In this document: positions 1-11,214 of the stretch, one piece after another
Layout: every line of letters starts with the position of its first letter
Position numbering within the stretch: the first letter of the stretch is position 1
DNA from: Methylobacterium sp. J-067
GTDB taxonomy: Bacteria; Pseudomonadota; Alphaproteobacteria; Rhizobiales; Beijerinckiaceae
DNA length: 64,000 nucleotides
Assembly: GCF_022829465.1 (NCBI RefSeq)
Contig: NZ_JAKSXZ010000110.1
Span: 124,001 to 188,000, forward strand
Reading direction: 5' to 3'
Position numbers and translations under genes: made by a program
Notes under the pieces: model-generated
What the model saw: the letters and a program-made list of their open reading frames with translations, nothing else
What the model was told of the DNA's origin: nothing
The model's database searches: none

Positions 1-1391
1 CGCAGGTCGGCGGCATCTCGCGCACCGTCTCGCATAACGGCTACCTGTTCGACATCGGCGGCCACCGCTTCTTCTCTAAGTCGAAAGCGGTGGTGGATTT
101 GTGGGACGAGATCCTCCCCAACGATTTCATCGAGCGCCCGCGCCTGTCGCGGATCTATTACAACGGCAAGTACTACGCTTACCCGCTGAAGGCCTTCGAG
201 GCGCTGAAGAATCTCGGCCTCGCAACGAGCGCAGCCTGCGTCGCCTCCTACCTCTACGCCCGCGCGCGGCCGGTGCAGGAGCCGAAGAACTTCCACGAAT
301 GGGTCCGCAACCAGTTCGGCGAGCGCCTGTTCTCGATCTTCTTCAAGACCTACACCGAGAAGGTGTGGGGCATGTCATGCGATGCGATCTCGGCCGATTG
401 GGCGGCGCAGCGCATCAAGGGGCTCGATCTCGGCGCGGCGATCCTCGACGGGGTGAAGCGCTCCCTCGGCCTGCGCAAGCGCCAAAAAGCCGGCGGCCCC
501 GTCATCAAGACGCTGATCGAATCGTTCCGCTATCCCCGCCGGGGGCCCGGCATGATGTGGGAGGCCGCCGCCGCCAAGACTCGGGCGCAGGGCGGCAAGG
601 TGCTCCTCGACCGCCGGGTCGATTCACTGTCCTTCGACATGGGAACCGGCCTGTGGACCGTGTCCGCCAAGCGCGGCGACGGCAGCCGCGAGACCTTCAC
701 CGCCAAGCACGTCATCTCGTCGGCGCCGGTCCGCGACCTCGTGAACGCCATTCGCCCGCGCCCGCTGAGCACGTTCAACGCCAGGGCGCTCGCCTATCGC
801 GACTTCCTCACGGTGGCGCTCATCGCCAAGTCCGACAGGAACTTCCCCGACAACTGGATCTACATCCACGACCCGTCCGTAAAGGTCGGCCGCGTGCAGA
901 ACTTCCGCTCGTGGTCGCCGGAGATGATCCCGGACGAGGCCCATACCTGCCTCGGCCTCGAATATTTCTGCTTCGAGGGCGACGGGCTCTGGACCTCCTC
1001 GGACGAGGATCTCGTCGCGCTGGCCAAGGCCGAGATCGGCCGCATCGGCCTGATCGACCCGGCCGACGTGGTCGATGCCTGCGTGGTGCGCCAGCCCAAG
1101 GCCTACCCGGTCTACGACGAGGATTATTCAGCCCACGTCGCCACCGTGCGCCGGGAATTGCAGCGGGATTACCCGACCCTGCACCTCGTCGGCCGCAACG
1201 GCATGCACAAGTACAACAACCAGGACCACGCCATGATGACGGCGATGCTGACCGTGGAGAACATCCGCGCCGGCACCCGCCTGCACGATGTCTGGCGGGT
1301 CAACGAGGACGCCGAATACACGGAAGCGGGGATTTCCGGGGCGCAGGACGCCCTCGGCAGCGAGCGTCTGGTGCCGCGCAAGGTGGCCTGA
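1..1391 (+). CDS. FAD-dependent amine oxidase / UDP-galactopyranose mutase-like protein (5' truncated)
   Basis: The frame is open from the left edge (first full codon at base 3), so the N-terminus with the Rossmann GxGxxG is missing; about 462 residues are visible. The visible start GGISRT and the following GGHRFFSKS fit the first FAD-binding segment of the protoporphyrinogen oxidase / UDP-galactopyranose mutase-like flavoenzymes. Near the C-terminus, [15 protein letters not shown] is the second FAD-contact segment of that family. These enzymes often sit in polysaccharide or lipid-sugar clusters, but the substrate cannot be told here. The gene ends with TGA and is followed by an inverted repeat. 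The family call is firm and the specific function is not. Confidence 0.8.
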   Translation, partial: QVGGISRTVSHNGYLFDIGGHRFFSKSKAVVDLWDEILPNDFIERPRLSRIYYNGKYYAYPLKAFEALKNLGLATSAACVASYLYARARPVQEPKNFHEWVRNQFGERLFSIFFKTYTEKVWGMSCDAISADWAAQRIKGLDLGAAILDGVKRSLGLRKRQKAGGPVIKTLIESFRYPRRGPGMMWEAAAAKTRAQGGKVLLDRRVDSLSFDMGTGLWTVSAKRGDGSRETFTAKHVISSAPVRDLVNAIRPRPLSTFNARALAYRDFLTVALIAKSDRNFPDNWIYIHDPSVKVGRVQNFRSWSPEMIPDEAHTCLGLEYFCFEGDGLWTSSDEDLVALAKAEIGRIGLIDPADVVDACVVRQPKAYPVYDEDYSAHVATVRRELQRDYPTLHLVGRNGMHKYNNQDHAMMTAMLTVENIRAGTRLHDVWRVNEDAEYTEAGISGAQDALGSERLVPRKVA

Positions 1392-1418
1392 CGCGCCAGC
1401 GACATAACCGCCGAAACC

Positions 1419-1449
1419 GAACCTGTCCGAAGTTTCACGCGACAGGTTC
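1419..1449 (+). terminator. inverted repeat downstream of the flavoenzyme gene
   Basis: GAACCTGTC at 1419-1427 is a perfect reverse complement of GACAGGTTC at 1441-1449, with a 13-base loop. It lies 28 bases after the stop codon. No T tract follows, so it is either a weak terminator or an mRNA-stabilising hairpin. Confidence 0.35.
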
Positions 1450-1536
1450 CTCCCCTGCCGCTATCTCGCCACGTCCCGCGGCCATGTCCGCGGGTCCCGT
1501 CCGTCCGCGGCCGGGGGGACGTGAAGGGAGATGGGT

Positions 1537-3648
1537 GTGGCGGCGATCAGGACCGGACTCGGTATCCAGGCCGTGGTGACCGCGCTGTGTGCGCTGGTCC
1601 TGCTGGCGTTCCCCGGCGTTCCCAGCCCCCCGCTCTACGTCTCGTTGGCGGGCTTCGCGATGGCCGCGATCCTCGTCGCGTCGAACACCATCTCGGCCTA
1701 TCTCAAGGTCTTCGTCTCGGTCTACGGCGTCGGCTATCTGCTGCTCGCGGGATCGCGGGCGCTGGCCGAGGCGGGGGTGCTGCCCCCCTTCCTCGCCGCC
1801 CTGCTGCCGCCGGCCTTCGCGGCGACCGGCGCCGTGGTCTTCGCCGGCATCGTGCTCGGTATCTCGTACCTTGAGCCGATCCGCGCCATCACGATGATCG
1901 CCGATCCGTATTTCGCGAACCGCGACACGCCGACCAAGGAAATCCGCCTGTTCAGCTGGTTCGGCAGCACCGAGGGGCGCATCGGGCGCAACCTCGTCGC
2001 CCTGTCGATCTTCGTGAACTTCGCCGACGTCGCGCTGACCCTGCGGTTCAACTTCTTCTACCGCGACATGTACAACTCCCTGCAGGAGTACAACGCAGAC
2101 GCCTTCTGGCATCAGCTGCTGTGGATCTTCGTGCCGCTGGCGGCGCTGAACATCGCCATCGGGATGTTCGACCTGTTCGTGGATTCCTCCCTGCTGATCC
2201 GCTGGCGGACATGGCTGACGCATAGCCTCACCGGCCGTTGGCTGGGGGAGGGCACCCATTACCGCATCCCCTTCACCGATGAGGAAGCGGACAACCCCGA
2301 CCAGCGCATCCAGTCGGACGTCGATGCCTTCATCCGGCAGACGGCGAGCCTGTCGATCCGCCTGCTGAGCCAGGCGGCGCAGCTCGTGTCCTTCATCGTC
2401 ATCCTCTGGACGATCTCGAAGGACTTCGTGCTGCCCTTCACCGATACGGTCGTGCCGGGCTTCCTCGTGTGGCTCGTCATCGCCTACGCCGTGGTCGGCA
2501 CGTGGCTGACGCACCTCATCGGCCGCCCGCTCATCGGGCTGAACTTCCGCCAGGAGCGGGTCGAGGCCGACTTTCGCTTCTCGCTGGCCCGCAACCGCAT
2601 CTACTCGGAGCAGATCGCCCTGCTGCGCGGTGAGAAGGCCGAGGCCAGCCGCCTCTCCTCGCTGTTCCACATGGTGGTGGCCAACTACACCGGCATCATC
2701 TTCCGCCGGATCAAGTTGATCGCCTTCACCTTCAGCTACCGGCAGGCGAGCGTCATCTTCCCCTACCTGATCGCGGCGCCGTCCTTCTTCGCCAAGAAGA
2801 TCACGCTGGGAGCCCTCCAGCAGACCGGCAACGCCTTCGGCCAGGTGCAGACCTCGCTGTCCTTCTTCGTGGACGCCTACACCACGCTGGCGGCCTACAA
2901 GGCCAACACGATCCGTCTCGGCTCCTTCCGCCGGGCGATGACCAAGGCCGAGGCCATGGCGATGACAGGCGGCGGGCTCATGCAGGGCAACGCCACCTCC
3001 GGCGGCGTCACCGCCACGGGTCTCGCACTCGCCCTGCCGGATGGGCGCGAGATTGTCGCCGCCGACACGCTCTCGCTGCCGAAAGGTGTGGCGACCCTCG
3101 TCACCGGCCCCTCGGGCTCGGGCAAGTCGACGCTGTTCCGCGCCATCGCCGGCATCTGGCCGTTCGGCCGGGGCCGCATCGACGTGCCCGCCGGGCATTC
3201 GGCCCTGCTCCTGCCGCAGCGGCCCTACATCCCGCTGGGAACGCTCCGCGACGCGGTGGTCTATCCGAACGAACGGTCGCGGTTTTCGGATGGCGAGATC
3301 CGGCAGGCGCTCACCGATGCGCAATTGCCGGGCCTGATCGACAAGCTCGATGAGGACGACGTGTGGGAGCGGCGGCTCTCCGGCGGCGAGCAGCAGCGGC
3401 TCGCCATCGCCCGGGCGCTGCTCGCCAAGCCGGCGTGGCTGTTCCTCGACGAATCGACCGCCTCGCTGGACGAGCCCTCGGAGGCGAAGATCTACCAAAT
3501 GCTGCGCGAGCGGCTGCCGGAGACGACTATCGTCTCCATCGGACACCGCTCGACGCTGGAAGCCCTACACGACCGCAAGGTGGTGCTGGAAAAGGAGGGC
3601 ACGCATTTCGTGCCCCGCGAGTCCATGCAGGCGATGCCGGCGGAGTAA
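1537..3648 (+). CDS. ABC transporter, fused permease/ATPase of the SbmA/BacA-YddA type, with extra N-terminal membrane region
   Basis: Fused exporter of about 703 residues. The YddA/SbmA-like core begins near residue 140 (WFGSTEGRIGRN) and is followed by membrane helices. A C-terminal ATPase domain has Walker A GPSGSGKST near residue 523, signature LSGGEQQR near 613 and Walker B WLFLDEST near 633. About 120 residues before the core form roughly four additional hydrophobic helices not found in the minimal family. An ATG lies at 1531, but AGGGAG (1525-1530) touches it directly and is 6 bases before GTG 1537, so GTG 1537 is preferred. Family members move peptides or acyl compounds; the substrate here is unknown. 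No neighbour on the same strand is close enough to form an operon. Confidence 0.87.
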   Translation: MAAIRTGLGIQAVVTALCALVLLAFPGVPSPPLYVSLAGFAMAAILVASNTISAYLKVFVSVYGVGYLLLAGSRALAEAGVLPPFLAALLPPAFAATGAVVFAGIVLGISYLEPIRAITMIADPYFANRDTPTKEIRLFSWFGSTEGRIGRNLVALSIFVNFADVALTLRFNFFYRDMYNSLQEYNADAFWHQLLWIFVPLAALNIAIGMFDLFVDSSLLIRWRTWLTHSLTGRWLGEGTHYRIPFTDEEADNPDQRIQSDVDAFIRQTASLSIRLLSQAAQLVSFIVILWTISKDFVLPFTDTVVPGFLVWLVIAYAVVGTWLTHLIGRPLIGLNFRQERVEADFRFSLARNRIYSEQIALLRGEKAEASRLSSLFHMVVANYTGIIFRRIKLIAFTFSYRQASVIFPYLIAAPSFFAKKITLGALQQTGNAFGQVQTSLSFFVDAYTTLAAYKANTIRLGSFRRAMTKAEAMAMTGGGLMQGNATSGGVTATGLALALPDGREIVAADTLSLPKGVATLVTGPSGSGKSTLFRAIAGIWPFGRGRIDVPAGHSALLLPQRPYIPLGTLRDAVVYPNERSRFSDGEIRQALTDAQLPGLIDKLDEDDVWERRLSGGEQQRLAIARALLAKPAWLFLDESTASLDEPSEAKIYQMLRERLPETTIVSIGHRSTLEALHDRKVVLEKEGTHFVPRESMQAMPAE

Positions 3649-3655
3649 TCCGCCC

Positions 3656-4285
3656 TCAGGCGGCCTTCCGCAAGCCGGAGGCCGCCCGCGCCGCCGCCTC
3701 GATGGTGGCGGGATCCGGCGCGCCGGGCTTCACCACCCAACTCCCGCCGACGCAGAGCACGGACGGGAGGGCGAGCCAGTCCGGGGCGGTGGCCTCGGTG
3801 ATGCCGCCGGTGGGGCAGAAGCGCACCTGCCCGAACACGGCCGATTGCGCCTTCAGCGCCTTGATGCCGCCCGCCGCCTCGGCCGGGAAGAACTTGAACC
3901 GGTCGAGCCCCTGGTCGAGCCCGCGCATGATGTCGGCCGCAGTGGCGACCCCCGGCAGGTAGGGCACGCCGTTCGCCTTGGCGGCCTCCGTCAGCGGCGC
4001 CGTGAGCCCTGGCGAGACGATGAACTCGGCGCCTGCCTTCATGGCGGCGTCGAGATCGCGCGGGTTCAGCACCGTTCCCGCGCCGACCACCGCGCCCTCC
4101 ACCGTCGCCATCTCGCGGATCACGTCGAGGGCGGCAGGGGTGCGCAGGGTGACTTCGAGGGCGGTGAGCCCGCCCTTCACCAGCGCCTCGGCGATGGGAC
4201 GGGCGTGGGCGACGTCATCGATCACCAGAACCGGGATGACCGGCACGGAGCGCATCAGCGTGTCGATGCTGGCGAGGTCGTTCAT
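3656..4285 (-). CDS. eda: 2-dehydro-3-deoxy-phosphogluconate (KDPG) aldolase
   Basis: Splits KDPG into pyruvate and glyceraldehyde 3-phosphate, the last step of the Entner-Doudoroff pathway. The 209-residue length is normal. Visible class I aldolase features are ALEVTLRTP with the catalytic Glu and RFKFFPAEAAGG with the Schiff-base Lys. The ATG at 4285 has AGGGA eight bases upstream, and that site lies just before the end of the upstream edd gene (14-base gap), so edd-eda is an operon. It converges on the ABC transporter with 7 bases between stop codons. Confidence 0.96.
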   Translation of the reverse strand: MNDLASIDTLMRSVPVIPVLVIDDVAHARPIAEALVKGGLTALEVTLRTPAALDVIREMATVEGAVVGAGTVLNPRDLDAAMKAGAEFIVSPGLTAPLTEAAKANGVPYLPGVATAADIMRGLDQGLDRFKFFPAEAAGGIKALKAQSAVFGQVRFCPTGGITEATAPDWLALPSVLCVGGSWVVKPGAPDPATIEAAARAASGLRKAA

Positions 4286-4299
4286 GGTGCGAATCCCTC

Positions 4300-6123
<1,824 letters not shown>

Positions 6124-6237
6124 GGGTGTTTCTCCTGCGGCATGCAGGTGAGACTTTACTCCAAAAATTGCCAGGGGATCACGACCGCATCGCCACCCGC
6201 CCCGCGTGACGCGCATGCCGGGCGGGGGCGGTAGGGG

Positions 6238-7434
<1,197 letters not shown>

Positions 7435-7484
7435 CTATTCAAGCTTAGGCGTTATTCTTTCTCGGACAGAGAATGGAGGTTGCC

Positions 7485-7694
7485 ATGCCTGATCTTTCCG
7501 ATCTGATGGCCGAGCTTCAGGGCAGCGAGATCGCCCGCGAGGCGATGGCGCATCTGGAAGCGGCCCTCGCCCACCGGAGCGACGCCGAGCGCGGCGCCTT
7601 CTGGCGGGCGGTGGACCTCTACTACTTCTCGCGCAAGGCGCCCCCCGAGCCGGTGATCGCGGCCGAGGAGGCGGCGGTTCCGCTGTCGGCCTAG
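7485..7694 (+). CDS. hypothetical small acidic protein (69 aa)
   Basis: I do not recognise a family. The ATG at 7485 is preceded by a strong GGAGG (7475-7479), which overlaps a second in-frame ATG at 7473 and makes the downstream ATG the better start. The protein is soluble and largely helical by composition, with a central AHLEAALAHRSDAERGAFW stretch and no signal peptide or Cys motif. Its TAG stop shares the palindrome CTAG with the stop of the convergent transporter gene. Codon use is like the neighbours, which supports a real gene. Confidence 0.65.
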   Translation: MPDLSDLMAELQGSEIAREAMAHLEAALAHRSDAERGAFWRAVDLYYFSRKAPPEPVIAAEEAAVPLSA

Positions 7695-8614
7695 AACACC
7701 GAGATCAGGACGATGCCGGCCACCATCACGGCGGCGCCGACGAGGCGCGCCGGGCCGGCCTTCACCTGCTTCATCCCGAGCCAGCCGAAATGGTCGAGGG
7801 CGACGGAGGTGAGCAGGTTGGCGGTGATGAGCAGGCCGTTGAACGCGCCGGCACCGACTTTGTCCACGAAAAGCAGGCCGGCGAACACGGCCACCGCCCC
7901 GGTGATGCCGGCGAGCGGCATGTACCAGCGCACGCCCGCGAGATCCTCGCGCTTCGGCAGCGGGGTCGGGCGCAGCAGGAAGATGAAGGCGAAGACGAAC
8001 ACCACCGGAATGAACGATACCGTGGCGGCGAGCCAGGGGTTCACGATGGCGCCGCGTAGCTGCGCGTTCCACACCACGCCGACGGCCATGAGCATGCCGG
8101 CCACGATGATGAACGGGTAGAGCAGCTTGCCGGCGGTGCTGGTGTGCTCGTTCCCGTCCTTCTTGCCGCCCGAGCGGGCGATGAAGACGACGCCGACGGC
8201 CATGAGCAGACCGCCGAGCCAGGGCAGCGGCTTGAAGCCGGCAGCCTGCAGCCCGAACAGGCCGAACGCATCCATCGCGAGCGAGGTGATGATGTTGGCG
8301 GTGAGCGTCAGGCCGTTGAACGGCCCGGCGCCGACCTTGTCGATGAAGGCGAGGCCGCCGAACACCGCCACCGCCCCGGCGACGCCGCCGAGCGGCGCGT
8401 ACCACGGCATCTTGGACAGGGTGTCCAGGCTCGGCATCGGCGTCGGCATCGTAAAGAACAGCGTCGCGAAGACGAAGACGATCGGCAGGAAGGACACCGT
8501 GGCGGCGAGCCACGGATTGACCACCTTGCCGCGCAGCTGCGCGTTCATGGAGTTGCCGAGGGCCTGAAGGCACCCAGCGATGATGATGAAGGGATAGAGA
8601 AGGGTCGCAGTCAC
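7691..8614 (-). CDS. DMT-superfamily transporter made of two DUF606 (YdcZ) units
   Basis: Integral membrane protein of 307 residues. It contains two copies of the roughly 140-residue DUF606/YdcZ unit in tandem; each starts with a LLYPFIIxAG helix and carries NAQLRGxxVNPWLAATVSF and later FNGLxxTANxxTS. Single-unit YdcZ proteins work as pairs, so this gene is a natural fusion of the two halves. Start is GTG 8614 with GGAG ten bases upstream. It is last in a likely four-gene operon, 28 bases after the ArsB-type permease. The cargo is unknown. The stop overlaps the convergent small gene in a CTAG. Confidence 0.9.
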   Translation of the reverse strand: MTATLLYPFIIIAGCLQALGNSMNAQLRGKVVNPWLAATVSFLPIVFVFATLFFTMPTPMPSLDTLSKMPWYAPLGGVAGAVAVFGGLAFIDKVGAGPFNGLTLTANIITSLAMDAFGLFGLQAAGFKPLPWLGGLLMAVGVVFIARSGGKKDGNEHTSTAGKLLYPFIIVAGMLMAVGVVWNAQLRGAIVNPWLAATVSFIPVVFVFAFIFLLRPTPLPKREDLAGVRWYMPLAGITGAVAVFAGLLFVDKVGAGAFNGLLITANLLTSVALDHFGWLGMKQVKAGPARLVGAAVMVAGIVLISVF

Positions 8615-8642
8615 GCCGCGTGGTCTCCGGTCTTCGACAGGG

Positions 8643-9908
8643 TCAGAGGTAGAGAAGCGCGGCCAGCGCCAGGATGAGGGCCGGCGGCATCACCAGCACC
8701 CCGAGCTTGAGGAAGCGGCCGGCGGACACGTCCTGGCCCTCGCGGCGGATCGCCGTGAGCCAGAGGATCGTGGCCAGCGACCCGGTGACAGAGAGGTTCG
8801 GGCCGACATCGACGCCGATGAGGATGGCGCCCGCCACCTTCTGGGAAACTTGCGCCGTCTGCACCGCCGCGCCCGCGAGCAGGCCGGCGGGCAGGTTGTT
8901 CACGAGGTTCGAACCGAAGGCCACGGCCGCGCCCCCCGCCCAGGCCGTCGCCGTCGGATCGGCGGAGGCGTAGGATTTCAGGGTGTCGGCCAGCATCTTG
9001 AGGACGCCGGTCTTCTCCAGGGCCTCCACCAGCACGAACAGTCCCGCCACCAGCGGCAGCACGCTCCACGACACGTCCTTGGCGACCTCCACGACGCCGC
9101 CGCGCTTGATCGCGAGCACGACGATGGCGGTGGCGAGGCCGGCGATGAAGGTCGGAAGACCGAGTTCGATGCCGGCCGCCGAGGCGCCGATGAGCGCGGC
9201 GCCGGTGAGGACGATGCCGAGGCCGGCGACCTTGCCGCCGGTCTCCAGCGGTTTCGTCTCGACGTCGGCCTCAATGTCCTGCTTGAGGGACGAATTCTGG
9301 GTAACGCGCAGGACGAGGTAGGTCGTCACGATGGCGAGCAGGGAGGGCAGGGCGAACAGGCGCAGCCACGTCCCGAGCGGGGGCATGTTCTGCGCGAACA
9401 CGACGAGGTTGGCCGGGTTCGAGATCGGCAGCACGAAGCTCGCCGCGTTGGCGATGAAGGCGCAGATGAACAGATAGGGCAGGGGGTCCTTCACCTTCGC
9501 CGTCTTGGTCGCGGCGTAGACGGCGGGCGTCAGCACCACGGCGCAGGCGTCGTTGGAGAGGAACACCGTCACCACCGTGCCGACGATGTAGACCAGCAGG
9601 AACAGCCGGGTGGCCGAGCCCTTGGCGGCGCGCACCGCGTGGCTCGCGAGCCAGTCGAACAGACCCTCCTTCCGGGCGATCTCGGCGAGCAGCATCATGC
9701 CGATGAGGAAGAGGTAGACGTCCGTCCCCTTGGCGATGCCGTCGATGGCGACCTGCCAGGGCAGCAGGCCGAGCACCACGAGCAGCACGGCGCCGAGCAC
9801 CGCCCAGATCGCCTCGGGCCAGGAGAAGGGGCGCAGGATCACGCCCAGCGTCGCCAGGGCGGCGATGCCCCAGGTCGCGAGGTTCGGTGTCAGCGTCAGG
9901 GCACCCAT
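8643..9908 (-). CDS. ArsB/NhaD-superfamily anion permease
   Basis: Membrane protein of 421 residues with about eleven to twelve hydrophobic helices. LSNDACAVVLTPAVYA and NAASFVLPISNPANLVVF are the conserved segments of the ion-transporter superfamily that includes ArsB and citrate/sulfate carriers, and LVNNLPAGLLAG is the matching segment of the second half. No arsR, arsC or other arsenic gene is adjacent, so arsenite transport should not be assumed. It follows the phosphoesterase gene by 36 bases and precedes the DUF606 transporter by 28. Confidence 0.87.
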   Translation of the reverse strand: MGALTLTPNLATWGIAALATLGVILRPFSWPEAIWAVLGAVLLVVLGLLPWQVAIDGIAKGTDVYLFLIGMMLLAEIARKEGLFDWLASHAVRAAKGSATRLFLLVYIVGTVVTVFLSNDACAVVLTPAVYAATKTAKVKDPLPYLFICAFIANAASFVLPISNPANLVVFAQNMPPLGTWLRLFALPSLLAIVTTYLVLRVTQNSSLKQDIEADVETKPLETGGKVAGLGIVLTGAALIGASAAGIELGLPTFIAGLATAIVVLAIKRGGVVEVAKDVSWSVLPLVAGLFVLVEALEKTGVLKMLADTLKSYASADPTATAWAGGAAVAFGSNLVNNLPAGLLAGAAVQTAQVSQKVAGAILIGVDVGPNLSVTGSLATILWLTAIRREGQDVSAGRFLKLGVLVMPPALILALAALLYL

Positions 9909-9944
9909 CGCGGTGTTGGTCTTTCAGTCAGAAGGAAAAGGAAA

Positions 9945-11204
9945 TCACCACTCGCGGCCGGCCCGGTTCGGGCCGAGCTGGTCGCCCCGTACACCCTTCT
10001 CGAGCCAGGCGCCGAGGCTGCACGCATCGCTGCCGGGCCGGTCGGGGCGCATCGGGCCGACGAAGACGCTGCTTGCCGGTTCGATCACGTCGCGGTCGAT
10101 GTAGTCCGGCCCGTATCCCGGCCAGCGGGGATCGATCGCCTCGACCGTCAGGCGACGGGCGCCGTAGGTCCATGCGACTGAGGCCATGTAGGCCGGTCCG
10201 TCCGCGATGCGCTCCATCCTCTGCCACGCCCCGTCATCGACGCGGCAGCGGCAGAGCGAGGGCGCCTCGTCGGACAGCACCACCGCCCGCACGGTGATGC
10301 GGCCCGCCTCGTCGCCGCGCAGGCCGTGCGTGGCGAGGCGCCGGTCGGCGGGGCTGGTGATGAGGACGAACGGGCCGACCCTGTCGAGGGGGCGGAAGCG
10401 CCAGCTCACCTCGCCCGCATCGATGGCGCCGACCGCGTAGCCGACGGAGCCGTCCTCGTTCTGGCCGACGGAGCGGGCGGCGGCGTAGGTCGTGCGCCCG
10501 TCATGGGCCAGCTCGTTGTAGTGGGTGTGGCCCATCTCCACGAGGCGCACGCCCTGGCTCCAGAAGAGGCCGGCGACCTCCGCCGCTTCCTTCTTCTCCA
10601 GATCGTCGGGATAGGCGTGCATAAAGACCGCGCAGGTCTTTCCCTCGCTGCGGGCGCGCACGACCTCCTCGCTGAGCCAATCCATCTGCGTGGGGCCGAT
10701 GCGGAAATCGAGGCCCTTGCCCTTCTGGCCGAACCCGGCGCTGATCATGTCCACGAACAGGCAGCGCACATCGCCGTAATCGGCGGCGTAGTAATACTGC
10801 CGGATCGACGCGCGCTGCGGATCGACCCCCGGTCCCGCCGGGGGCTGTAGGAGGTCGTTCGCCACGCTCGGATGGCGCCCGGCCATTACGGCTTCGTGGA
10901 AGCGGGCGAAGTCCTCCATCGCGCCGTATTGCCGGTCGTGGTCGCCGGGAATGAGCAGGATCGGCAGGGAAGGCTGGCCCCGCAGCGCCTGCTCGATCAG
11001 CGTGTATTCCCCGGCGGCGCCGTTCTCGGCGATGTCGCCCGGCAGGTAGACGAAGTCAAAGGCGTCCCGGCCGAACGAGGCGATCTGGTCGAGGATCGCG
11101 ATAAGATCCCGGTGGTGGGGCGCGTCCCGCACCGTGAGGTGCTGGTCGCCGACATGCAGGAAGACGAAGGGCCGGGACGACCCGTGCGAGGGAAGCGTGG
11201 TCAT
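9945..11204 (-). CDS. calcineurin-like metallophosphoesterase with C-terminal beta domain
   Basis: Cytoplasmic (no signal peptide) 419-residue protein. Dinuclear-metal motifs in order: D20-x-H22 in HVGDQHL, G-D57 in LPGDIAENG, GDHD at 87-90 where the family usually has GNH[D/E], MHAYPDD, and MGHTHYN. The last 140 or so residues look like an Ig-like or beta-sandwich domain of the kind appended to many secreted or nucleotide-acting phosphoesterases. The Asn-to-Asp change at 88 affects a metal ligand. It starts 10 bases after the MFS gene ends, so it is translationally close to it. Substrate unknown. Confidence 0.88.
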   Translation of the reverse strand: MTTLPSHGSSRPFVFLHVGDQHLTVRDAPHHRDLIAILDQIASFGRDAFDFVYLPGDIAENGAAGEYTLIEQALRGQPSLPILLIPGDHDRQYGAMEDFARFHEAVMAGRHPSVANDLLQPPAGPGVDPQRASIRQYYYAADYGDVRCLFVDMISAGFGQKGKGLDFRIGPTQMDWLSEEVVRARSEGKTCAVFMHAYPDDLEKKEAAEVAGLFWSQGVRLVEMGHTHYNELAHDGRTTYAAARSVGQNEDGSVGYAVGAIDAGEVSWRFRPLDRVGPFVLITSPADRRLATHGLRGDEAGRITVRAVVLSDEAPSLCRCRVDDGAWQRMERIADGPAYMASVAWTYGARRLTVEAIDPRWPGYGPDYIDRDVIEPASSVFVGPMRPDRPGSDACSLGAWLEKGVRGDQLGPNRAGREW

Positions 11205-11214
11205 GTCGGCCTGC

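Noticed and set aside
1435..3546. A 703-codon open frame antisense to the ABC transporter
   Set aside because: High GC leaves reverse frames open. The sense frame has all ABC motifs; the antisense is an Arg/Gly/Asp-rich sequence without any domain.
8908..8919. GGTTCGAACC resembling a tRNA T-loop
   Set aside because: It is within the ArsB-type permease gene and no cloverleaf can be drawn.
8643..9908. An arsenic-resistance operon
   Set aside because: Only the permease is ArsB-like; no arsR, arsC, arsH or arsA is adjacent and the other cassette genes are not arsenic genes.
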